7,309 nt of DNA, from contig DGUD01000012.1 of the NCBI GenBank assembly GCA_002393865.1, positions 1-7,309 on the forward strand, in the 5' to 3' direction. Numbering within the stretch: the stretch's first letter is position 1; every line of letters begins with the position of its first letter. Below, one piece after another: positions 1 to 5,038 of the stretch. A program made the position numbers and the translations under genes. Origin of the DNA: Treponema sp. UBA4319 (lineage in GTDB: Bacteria; Spirochaetota; Spirochaetia; Treponematales; Treponemataceae). The notes beneath the pieces were generated by a model that was not told where the DNA came from, ran no database searches, and saw only the letters and a program-made list of their open reading frames with translations.

Positions 1-24
1 CGGGAGTGGCATTTGATTCCGGCG

Positions 25-92
25 GACGCTTTGCCGCAGGGGCTCCCTTTGTTCTCATATCGGGGCGCTGTTGGCCGCATGATTTGCACTGG
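25..92. repeat. 68-bp direct repeat, left copy
   Basis: This stretch is repeated in the same orientation at 1840-1907, 1,815 bp downstream. The only mismatch is position 33 (G) against 1848 (T), so 59 bases (34-92) are identical. Similarity stops abruptly on the right (cgaaaatg here, actttt there) and fades on the left. The two copies bracket the AT-rich XRE/methyltransferase segment. Both can be read as an open peptide containing GAPFVLISGRCWPHDLHW, but in the context of unrelated ORFs and without gene-like signals, so I treat it as non-coding. It could be a dispersed intergenic repeat of this genome or a scar flanking an acquired segment. Confidence 0.9.
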
Positions 93-204
93 CGAAAATG
101 TCCTGTGGGGGTATCGCCCCAGTTGATGGGAGCTGTTTGGAAAAAGTATTGGCTGGGGAGACTTAAGTTGCTTTTCAAATATTTTTATTATATACAGCTA
201 ATAT
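93..204. other. AT-rich intergenic stretch downstream of the XRE gene
   Basis: Between the left repeat and the end of the XRE gene there is no supported gene. Composition shifts from GC-rich to AT-rich at about 140-200. No clear intrinsic terminator hairpin was found for the XRE gene, which would read into this stretch on the minus strand. Confidence 0.5.
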
Positions 205-567
205 TCAGTTTTTTGGGATAAGGCCTCCACTCTCTTTATTGTCGTTTTCAAAATATCGTTCGCAAAAGTTTTCAAATGATAAGAGCTGTCCGTGCAAAAT
301 GGATTTCATAGCCTCTATCATGAATTTGTAGTCGCCAGATTTTATATTTTCTTTTTCCGCAAACAAGTCGGAGACGCTTACCTGTAGAGAATCTGCTATC
401 CGTGCAAGGATGGCAGGAGAAGGGAATTTGTTTGCACATTCAATCTGTGATAAAAAAGGGATGGAAATATCCGCTCGTTCCGCAAGGTCTGCCTGCGAAA
501 GGCTCTGGAGCTGTCTGAAAGTCTTTATATTCCGTGATAGGTTCGCCCGAATATCATTTTCTGTCAT
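205..567 (-). CDS. XRE-family helix-turn-helix transcriptional regulator
   Basis: This encodes a 120-residue protein with an N-terminal XRE/Cro-C1 helix-turn-helix domain covering about residues 6-70. SQADLAERA (24-32) is the second helix. ISIPFLSQIE (34-43) is the recognition helix with the typical LSQIE ending. SPAILARIADSL (50-61) and SDLF (66-69) complete the fold. The C-terminal 50 residues are a short charged and aromatic tail with no recognised ligand or oligomerisation domain. The start is supported by AAAAGGAAAATTCT just before the ATG (AAGGA about 7 nt upstream). It is divergent from the methyltransferase gene, shares promoter DNA with it and probably controls that region; this is inference. 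It is AT-rich compared with the genes beyond 1943. Its target and signal are unknown. Confidence 0.88.
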   Translation of the reverse strand: MTENDIRANLSRNIKTFRQLQSLSQADLAERADISIPFLSQIECANKFPSPAILARIADSLQVSVSDLFAEKENIKSGDYKFMIEAMKSILHGQLLSFENFCERYFENDNKESGGLIPKN

Positions 568-595
568 AGAATTTTCCTTTTAGGTATATTCATTA

Positions 596-624
596 TTTCT
601 AATCGTTTAAGAAGGACTTGACAA
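596..624 (-). promoter_or_regulatory. Candidate promoter of the XRE gene
   Basis: On the minus strand TTGTCA (619-624) is followed after 17 nt by TAGAAA (596-601). This would start transcription near 589, about 22 nt ahead of the ATG. The -35 box sits on the same bases as the -35 box of the plus-strand promoter (618-623), so the two promoters should compete or be controlled together. The -10 box matches consensus at only 4 of 6 positions. Confidence 0.45.
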
Positions 625-646
625 ATAACAAGCAGGTTTATATCCT
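618..646 (+). promoter_or_regulatory. Candidate sigma-70 promoter of the methyltransferase gene
   Basis: A perfect -35 box TTGACA (618-623) is followed after 17 nt by TATCCT (641-646). The predicted start is near 653, giving a leader of about 95 nt before the ATG at 749. The -10 box overlaps the palindrome at 643-659. Confidence 0.65.
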
Positions 647-659
647 ATATCTAATAGGA
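643..659. promoter_or_regulatory. Putative operator palindrome over the -10/start region
   Basis: TCCTAT (643-648) and ATAGGA (654-659) form a perfect 6-bp inverted repeat with a 5-nt spacer. It covers the end of the methyltransferase -10 box and the predicted transcription start. Placement and size fit a dimeric repressor of the XRE type, so the neighbouring regulator is the obvious candidate binder. That link is inference. Confidence 0.45.
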
Positions 660-748
660 ATAGTTTTATTTACCGATAAGATTCTGAAGGAGAAAACGTT
701 TTATTGTAAAACTCTTCATTCCTTTCAATAAAGGGAGGCTGGAAGCAA

Positions 749-1657
749 ATGGGAAAGGATATCGTTCTATGGGGGTGGGGGCTGAATGGAAAAAAGGTTT
801 TTTACCCTTTAATCCAGCAAGGATATAACATAATCTCTATCATTGACAGTAAATGTACGGCTGGGAATACAGGCCCGCGCGTGGGAGCCTGTACTATACC
901 GATAAACAGCCCGTCTTTCATAAGAAAGCTGGATTCGTCTGTTGATATTTTTTTGACAATGGAGGATTTGAATATCTCTCGTGATATCGTAAGCTGGTCA
1001 GGGACATATGGTATCTCAAAGGAGCGTTTTGTTCATTTGCCCACGTGTTTGTCGTATATCGAGCTTTTTTCCACTGAAAGAACCAATTTCATAAAAGATT
1101 ATGCGTCTTTTGTTGCTACGAATAAGCTTGATGGACAAGTTGCCGAATGCGGGGTGTTCGTTGGAAATTGTGCAAAATTTATAAACAGATACTTTTACGG
1201 AAGAAAGTGCTATCTTTTCGATACATTTGAAAGTTTTTCTGATAAAGACATAGAAAGCGAAATTTCGCTTGGTAGCAAAAGCTTTATAAATAGCTCTTTT
1301 TGCAAGAATCCAAAGATGTTTGAGAACACATCTCCTGAGTATGTGATGTGCAAGATGACAAATCCAGAGAAAGTGGAGATAAGAAAGGGGCTGGTTCCAG
1401 AAACTTTTAAAGGAATAGAAGAAAAATTTGTTTTTGTAAATCTTGATATGGATTTATATACGCCGACACTTGCCGCTTTGGAATTTTTTTTGGCTCACAT
1501 GGATGAAGGTTGTATTTTGATGCACGATTATTTTTCTCCTAATTTGACTGGGATAAAAAAAGCTGTGGATGATTTTGAGGTAGAAATCCATAAGACTATT
1601 CCAAAACTCCCGATAGGTGACGAGATTAGCATTGCGCTTATAAAACAGAGAATGTGA
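749..1657 (+). CDS. TylF/MycF-family (macrocin-type) O-methyltransferase with an N-terminal Rossmann-like domain
   Basis: This 302-residue protein has two parts. Residues 110-300 match the TylF/MycF SAM-dependent methyltransferase family in order: VAECGVFVGN (131-140, SAM-binding glycine motif), YLFDTFESF (155-163), KGLVPETF (213-220), NLDMDLY (231-237, the DxD-type metal/substrate site) and HDY (259-261). Residues 1-100 look like a nucleotide-binding Rossmann-type domain (LWGWGLNGKKVFYPLI, then IISIIDSK), of the kind found next to sugar-modifying enzymes. TylF relatives methylate sugar hydroxyls in antibiotic or surface glycan synthesis; the substrate here cannot be told. AAGGGAGG (731-738) ahead of the ATG supports the start. 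No signal peptide or membrane segment is visible. The gene is clearly AT-rich with A/T-ending codons, unlike the genes from 1944 on, which suggests transfer. No glycosyltransferase or polyketide genes are nearby. Confidence 0.85.
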   Translation: MGKDIVLWGWGLNGKKVFYPLIQQGYNIISIIDSKCTAGNTGPRVGACTIPINSPSFIRKLDSSVDIFLTMEDLNISRDIVSWSGTYGISKERFVHLPTCLSYIELFSTERTNFIKDYASFVATNKLDGQVAECGVFVGNCAKFINRYFYGRKCYLFDTFESFSDKDIESEISLGSKSFINSSFCKNPKMFENTSPEYVMCKMTNPEKVEIRKGLVPETFKGIEEKFVFVNLDMDLYTPTLAALEFFLAHMDEGCILMHDYFSPNLTGIKKAVDDFEVEIHKTIPKLPIGDEISIALIKQRM

Positions 1658-1839
1658 CGCTTAGCTGTGTAAAAAATCTTATCCTTCGATCGGTTATTTG
1701 CTACAGCAGGCGAATATGGCGTCTCTCATAGGTAGCCCGCACGGAAATCACTTTTTGTGCAGCAGGATTCGGCTGCGGGCGGAACGGCTCTGCTGTTTTC
1801 CGTGCCCTGCTTGCGGCATAAGTTCCGCCGCTGCCCGCC
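1658..1839. other. Intergenic region between methyltransferase and right repeat
   Basis: No gene is supported here. The sequence changes from AT-rich to GC-rich at about 1720-1750, marking the right edge of the unusual segment. No clear intrinsic terminator was found after the methyltransferase stop codon. Open frames crossing this stretch in both directions lack ribosome binding sites and recognisable motifs. Confidence 0.5.
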
Positions 1840-1907
1840 GACGCTTTTCCGCAGGGGCTCCCTTTGTTCTCATATCGGGGCGCTGTTGGCCGCATGATTT
1901 GCACTGG
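1840..1907. repeat. 68-bp direct repeat, right copy
   Basis: This is the second copy of the element at 25-92, same orientation, 67 of 68 bases identical. It ends 36 bp before the ABC ATPase start codon, and its last bases form part of the possible -35 box (TGGACT, 1905-1910) of that gene. It therefore may affect expression of the downstream gene as well as mark the edge of the AT-rich segment. Confidence 0.9.
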
Positions 1908-1933
1908 ACTTTTCCCCGGGGCTCTGGTATCCT
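1905..1933 (+). promoter_or_regulatory. Weak candidate promoter of the ABC ATPase
   Basis: TGGACT (1905-1910) is followed after 17 nt by TATCCT (1928-1933), preceded by an extended -10 TGG. Each box matches consensus at about 4 of 6 positions. The predicted start lies near 1940, leaving only a few nt before the ATG at 1944. This agrees with the absence of a ribosome binding site. Confidence 0.3.
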
Positions 1934-1943
1934 TACTGGCATA

Positions 1944-2819
1944 ATGAAGTGCATTGAATTTTCGGATGTTTCCTTTGCGTATCCGCCGGTGGAAGGCGAT
2001 GTCGGCTCGGACGGCGCGCAGATTGTGCCGGCTCCGGTCTTTGACCATTTTACCGGGGAGATTCCTTCCGGTTTTACCAGCCTTGTCGGCCCCAACGGTT
2101 CCGGCAAGACGACTTTCCTGATGCTTGCGAGCGGAAGGCTTGTTCCGCAGAACGGGCGCTGCATGCTGTTCGGGCAGGATGTGGCCGCGCTCGGCGAGGA
2201 GCAGAAGAACCTGCTGGCGTCTGTCATCTATCAGAATATGGAATTTGAGACGGATGAGAAAGTCGCCCGCCTGCTTGACTTTGTGTACAAGAGTGGCGCC
2301 CTCAAAGGTTCTGCAAAAGCCATTCGGGGGCAGGGAGATTTGCTTTCCGAGCTTATCGGCGTGTTTGAGCTGGAGCCGGTGCTCGACCACGGTCTCACCG
2401 GCCTGAGCAAGGGGGAAATCCAGCGGACACTGCTGGCCTTCTGCCTGCTCTACGGCAGTGCGAGCTGCTTTATGGACGAGCCGATGTTTGCCATGGAGGA
2501 GCGGCAGAAGGAGCAGGCGCTCGCCTACCTCAAAGAATACGCGGCACAGACGGGCACCGCGTTCTTTATCTCCATGCACGAGATTGCCCTGAGCCGCCGC
2601 TATGCGGACAGCATACTGCTTTTCTATCCTGACCGCACGATAGATTACGGCACGCCGGAGGAAGTCCTGACCGGCGAGGCGCTGGAGAAAGCCTACGGGG
2701 TGCCCGCCGCTATGCTCAAGCACAGCGAGGACATGACGCGGGAGGTGCTTTTGCAGGCGGCAGATGCCGTGCGGGCTGTGCAGGAGGCTGAGGCTACAGC
2801 TGCAGCTCGCCGTCCTTGA
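1944..2819 (+). CDS. ABC transporter ATP-binding protein
   Basis: This 291-residue soluble ATPase should energise a membrane transporter. The motifs are in order: Walker A GPNGSGKTT (49-57), Q-loop glutamine at 97 (IYQNMEF), signature LSKGE (154-158, in place of LSGGQ), Walker B CFMDEP with D178 and E179, and H-loop His212 (ISMHE). The D-loop region (MFAMEERQ) departs from the usual SALD. The end GTPEEVLTGEALEKAYGV (236-253) is typical of the FepC/BtuD/ZnuC group for metal-chelate or cobalamin import, so an importer role is likely but the substrate is unknown. No permease or binding protein gene lies beside it, so it is an orphan here. I chose ATG 1944 because the family core begins at IEFSDVSFAY; the frame stays open upstream through the repeat, but that part looks non-coding. 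No ribosome binding site is visible. The 3' end overlaps the convergent peptidase gene by 26 bp. Confidence 0.85.
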   Translation: MKCIEFSDVSFAYPPVEGDVGSDGAQIVPAPVFDHFTGEIPSGFTSLVGPNGSGKTTFLMLASGRLVPQNGRCMLFGQDVAALGEEQKNLLASVIYQNMEFETDEKVARLLDFVYKSGALKGSAKAIRGQGDLLSELIGVFELEPVLDHGLTGLSKGEIQRTLLAFCLLYGSASCFMDEPMFAMEERQKEQALAYLKEYAAQTGTAFFISMHEIALSRRYADSILLFYPDRTIDYGTPEEVLTGEALEKAYGVPAAMLKHSEDMTREVLLQAADAVRAVQEAEATAAARRP

Positions 2820-3900
2820 GCAGCGTAAAGGTCTTGCCGTCGCTGTATGTGATGGTGACGGTGGGAACCCTGACGATGCCGTCAAAATGTATGAGCGCGG
2901 GAGCGTCGCCGTCATAGTTCTGGCCGATGGCAAAATGGCATGTCCTGAAGGCCTTCTCGTCTTCCAGCATATTGCCCGTGATGCTTGCGGCCGGATTCAG
3001 TCCGATACCGAATTCCCCGATGTTGCGGGCGTTCCTGCTGTATACCGCGCCTGTTCCGTGGGCAAGCCTACCGCTCTCTTCCAGCTGGACGGCTTCTTTT
3101 TCTGCCGCCGTCACGTCCTTGAGGAGGCGCTTTGCTTCCGCCCCGCCGGATATATCCGTGACAAAACCGTCTTTGACCGTGACGCTTATCGGTGTCTGAA
3201 GCAGGGCATCTCCGTCGCTGAATGTCATGCTGCCGTCAAAGACAATGCTGCCTGCCGTGGTGCCGACCACGGGACTGATAAAGACTTCCCCTGCGGGAAT
3301 GTTTCCGCCTGTGCCCGGCCGGGAAAAATCGCCGTCGTCAACAAGGCCTTTCCTTCCTTTGACTCCGACGCTGACGTCCGTGCCGCCGGGGGCAGTAATC
3401 CTGATGCTCTCTGCACCTTCGTAGAGTGCGCGGATTTTGCGGCAGCGCTCGCCGAGCAGCTTGTAGTCAATCTGCACGGTGCGCGCGAACATATCCTCTG
3501 TGAGTCCTGGCGTCCACACTGCCCGGATAGTCTTCTTGCCTTCCAGCAGATAGTCAAAGATGCTGTCGTAGCTCGTTCCGCTCGCCTCGTCCTTGTACGG
3601 GCTGGAGATGCCTTCCCTGTCCTTGCCCAGCTTGACGGCGGATATGGAGAGCACGATGTCGGGCGCCGATTTTAACGCGCCGATGACGGAATCCTCCGCG
3701 TAATCCATTGAGCTTTTTTTCTGCTGGAACATCAGGACGGGCTTTGCCCCGCTTTCCGTGAGCGCGGTGAAGAGTTCCTGCGCGATGACATTTGTCTCCG
3801 GGTTCGCGATGATAAGAGCCCGCTCATTCTTCTGGACTCTGAGCACATCCTGTACGACAGTCTGCGCCGGAGTCTTCTCTGCCTTAGTAAAAAATCCCAT
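2794..3900 (-). CDS. M29-family metallo-aminopeptidase (AmpS/aminopeptidase T-like)
   Basis: This 368-residue protein matches the M29 leucyl aminopeptidase family, which uses a two-metal centre to remove N-terminal residues from peptides in the cytoplasm. Expected metal ligands can be placed: E205 in IPAGEVFISPV, E296 in IGEFGIGLNP, H322 in RTCHFAIG, and H338/D340 in the IHFDG motif. GTDVSVGVKGRKGLVDDGDF (173-192) and TTAGSIVFDGSM (214-225) are further family landmarks. The N-terminal domain (about 1-160) is more variable, and the family also includes NicX-like dioxygenases, so the exact activity is not certain. The start at 3900 is preferred because a good promoter ends 6 nt before it and the extra 39 residues of the longer frame look unlike the family. 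No ribosome binding site is seen. It converges on the ABC ATPase with overlapping 3' ends and is divergent from rsmE. Confidence 0.85.
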   Translation of the reverse strand: MGFFTKAEKTPAQTVVQDVLRVQKNERALIIANPETNVIAQELFTALTESGAKPVLMFQQKKSSMDYAEDSVIGALKSAPDIVLSISAVKLGKDREGISSPYKDEASGTSYDSIFDYLLEGKKTIRAVWTPGLTEDMFARTVQIDYKLLGERCRKIRALYEGAESIRITAPGGTDVSVGVKGRKGLVDDGDFSRPGTGGNIPAGEVFISPVVGTTAGSIVFDGSMTFSDGDALLQTPISVTVKDGFVTDISGGAEAKRLLKDVTAAEKEAVQLEESGRLAHGTGAVYSRNARNIGEFGIGLNPAASITGNMLEDEKAFRTCHFAIGQNYDGDAPALIHFDGIVRVPTVTITYSDGKTFTLLKDGELQL

Positions 3901-3906
3901 ACCGGA

Positions 3907-3935
3907 ACTATAGCACAGCGCCGCCCGCAAAGCAA
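3907..3935 (-). promoter_or_regulatory. Candidate promoter giving a leaderless peptidase mRNA
   Basis: On the minus strand TTGCTT (3930-3935) is followed after 17 nt by TATAGT (3907-3912), with an extended -10 TGC directly before it. Only 6 nt separate the -10 box from the ATG at 3900, so the expected start falls on or next to the A of the start codon. The lack of a ribosome binding site agrees with leaderless translation. Confidence 0.6.
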
Positions 3936-4004
3936 GCCGGGCAGAAAAATACACTCCTGCGGAAAATTGTCCGGAATCGCAGCATGCCGCCATGTCCACG
4001 AGGC

Positions 4005-4033
4005 TTGCCCAAGGCAAAAAAATAGGCTATGGT
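4005..4033 (+). promoter_or_regulatory. Candidate promoter of rsmE
   Basis: TTGCCC (4005-4010) is followed after 17 nt by TATGGT (4028-4033), each 4 of 6 to consensus. Seven nt lie between the -10 box and the ATG at 4041, again predicting a leaderless mRNA. If real, it excludes the upstream ATG at 4029, which would lie inside the -10 box. Confidence 0.35.
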
Positions 4034-4040
4034 TACGGGC

Positions 4041-4817
4041 ATGAACATCTGCCTTTTTTCCCCGGAAGAAATAGAGCGGCCGCTCGACATCCGTGATGCG
4101 CGTGCCGGGCACATACTGAAAATCCTGCGCAAGCAAGAAGGCGATTCTTTTGCGGCCGGAATCATCGGCGGTATGGCGGGGCATGCGACCATCACGCACA
4201 TCGATGTCTGGGAGGAACGCAGCACCGACGGGCGCAAAACCTTTGACGCGGGGACGATTTCTTTTTCTTTTACGCCGGAGAGCGACGGAAAGCCGCTGTG
4301 GCCCCTCTGTATGGTCATCGGTTTTCCCCGCCCTATCCAGCTGAAGCGGCTGCTGCGCGATATGGCGGGCTTGGGCGTGGCTGAGGTTCATCTGACCGGC
4401 ACGGAGCTGGGCGACAAATCCTACCTGAAATCGACCCTCGCCACGAGCGATGCCGGCTACCAGATGCTGCTGGACGGGACGCAGCAGGCGGCGGGGACGC
4501 ATGTTCCCCGGCTCTTCCACCACCGCACGCTGGAAGCATGCATAGATTCGCTAGCTGGTATTCCCCTGCGGCTGGCGCTTGACAATGTGCGTCCGCAGTG
4601 CAGCCTGAGCGAGTTCCTGCGGCAGCACCCGCAGGAGGCAGCCGGGCGCTGCGTTGCCGCTATCGGCAGCGAGCGCGGGTGGACGGACAGGGAACGCCAG
4701 CTCCTTGCCGGGCACGGCTTTGCCCTGCTCGGCATGGGGGAGCGCGTGCTGCGGACGGAGACAGCCGCTACTGTCGCGGCGAGCCTTATCCTTGCGGCCG
4801 GCGGAGCGCTGGGCTAG
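4041..4817 (+). CDS. rsmE: 16S rRNA (uracil-1498-N3)-methyltransferase RsmE
   Basis: This protein of 258 residues (262 if the ATG at 4029 is used) matches RsmE, the SPOUT-class enzyme that methylates N3 of U1498 in 16S rRNA within the 30S subunit. The N-terminal part (1-75) has the PUA-like start RAGHILKILRKQEGDSF. The SPOUT knot is marked by MVIGFPRPIQLKRLLRDMAGLGVAEVHLTGTE (91-122 overall), AAIGSERGW (206-214) and GMGERVLRTETA (231-242), which together form the SAM-binding trefoil knot. GSERGW replaces the more common GPEGG; I recall such variants in other lineages, so it need not mean loss of function. I chose ATG 4041 because MNICLF resembles the usual family start and a promoter-like pair precedes it, but no ribosome binding site supports either start. 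The gene is divergent from the peptidase gene and followed by the amt leader. Confidence 0.88.
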   Translation: MNICLFSPEEIERPLDIRDARAGHILKILRKQEGDSFAAGIIGGMAGHATITHIDVWEERSTDGRKTFDAGTISFSFTPESDGKPLWPLCMVIGFPRPIQLKRLLRDMAGLGVAEVHLTGTELGDKSYLKSTLATSDAGYQMLLDGTQQAAGTHVPRLFHHRTLEACIDSLAGIPLRLALDNVRPQCSLSEFLRQHPQEAAGRCVAAIGSERGWTDRERQLLAGHGFALLGMGERVLRTETAATVAASLILAAGGALG

Positions 4818-4863
4818 CCCCGGCAGGGCGCTTTTTCCTTCCGCGCATTTTTTTTTCGTCCCC

Positions 4864-4891
4864 TTGACTTTTTTTTGCGGGCAGGTATACT
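4864..4891 (+). promoter_or_regulatory. Strong sigma-70 promoter of the amt leader
   Basis: TTGACT (4864-4869) and TATACT (4886-4891) each match consensus at 5 of 6 positions, with a 16-nt spacer. Transcription should begin near 4898, leaving a leader of about 140 nt before the ATG at 5039. No second promoter of similar quality was seen closer to the gene, so the hairpins between 4905 and 5016 should lie in the transcript. Confidence 0.7.
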
Positions 4892-4904
4892 GTTGGTAAT
4901 CAAA

Positions 4905-4944
4905 GGCGATACGGTCAGGTGTAACTGGCGTATCGTCTTTTTTT
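4905..4944 (+). terminator. Leader hairpin 1 with U7 tract (possible first terminator)
   Basis: GGCGATAC (4905-4912) pairs with GTATCGTC (4930-4937, one G-U), and GTCAG (4914-4918) pairs with CTGGC (4925-4929, one G-U). This leaves a bulged G4913 and a six-base loop GTGTAA. Seven T residues follow (4938-4944). It may terminate read-through from rsmE, but it also lies downstream of the amt promoter and so may act on amt transcripts. Confidence 0.7.
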
Positions 4945-4946
4945 AT

Positions 4947-4977
4947 GCTTGAAGCTTCAAGCCGTGCAAAGGCGCAC
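4947..4977 (+). promoter_or_regulatory. Tandem hexaloop hairpins of the amt leader (candidate antiterminator)
   Basis: GCTTGAAGCTTCAAGC (4947-4962) is a perfect 16-bp palindrome that as RNA can fold into a 5-bp stem with loop AAGCTT. One base later GTGC (4964-4967) pairs with GCAC (4974-4977) around loop AAAGGC. The second hairpin uses the same bases as the 5' arm of the terminator at 4968-5016, so both cannot form at once. Two small hexaloop hairpins, the second overlapping a terminator, is the layout recognised by ANTAR-domain antiterminators. The known A1/G4 loop rule holds for AAAGGC but not for AAGCTT. The palindrome could instead be a DNA-level operator. Confidence 0.4.
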
Positions 4978-5025
4978 ATATTCCACGGGAATTTCTCCTT
5001 GGAATTGTGCGCCTTTATTTTTTTT
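4968..5025 (+). terminator. Intrinsic terminator/attenuator directly upstream of amt
   Basis: AAAGGCGCACA (4968-4978) pairs perfectly with TGTGCGCCTTT (5006-5016). After a bulged T4979, ATTCC (4980-4984) pairs with GGAAT (5001-5005), leaving a 16-nt loop. ATTTTTTTT (5017-5025) follows at once. This 16-bp hairpin with a T tract ends 1 nt before the ribosome binding site. It should stop most transcripts before the gene unless it is prevented from forming. Confidence 0.88.
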
Positions 5026-5026
5026 C

Positions 5027-5032
5027 AAGGAG
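5027..5032 (+). promoter_or_regulatory. Ribosome binding site that fixes the amt start
   Basis: AAGGAG lies 6 nt before ATG 5039 and selects that start over the longer open frame beginning at TTG 4949, whose first 30 codons would run through the terminator hairpin. CAAGGAG (5026-5032) is exactly complementary to CTCCTTG (4995-5001) in and beside the terminator loop, so it can be sequestered. Confidence 0.8.
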
Positions 5033-5038
5033 TGGTCT

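Noticed and set aside
6..221. Small open frame through the left repeat
   Set aside because: It crosses the repeat and changes composition midway, with no ribosome binding site or known motif. The repeated peptide shared with the other copy reflects the DNA repeat.
25..1907. Transposon or insertion sequence flanked by its own repeats
   Set aside because: No transposase or recombinase gene is present, the repeats are direct rather than inverted, and no short target duplication could be identified outside them.
1701..2933. Long open frame on the minus strand opposite the ABC ATPase (and a second shorter one, 1748-2227)
   Set aside because: It has no family motif, no ribosome binding site and an Arg/His/Ala-rich composition typical of antisense shadows of GC-rich genes. 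The plus-strand frame contains all the ABC motifs.
2764..3675. Plus-strand open frame opposite the M29 peptidase
   Set aside because: It is antisense to a gene with complete metal-ligand motifs, rich in Cys/Arg/Ala, without recognisable domains.
4947..4977. Firm call of a canonical ANTAR target RNA
   Set aside because: Only the second hexaloop has A1 and G4, its stem is just 4 bp, and no ANTAR protein is encoded in this window. It is kept as a hypothesis only.
4949..5038. Longer amt start at TTG 4949
   Set aside because: The added codons run through the terminator hairpin and T tract, the residues do not resemble Amt N-termini, and AAGGAG sits properly ahead of ATG 5039.
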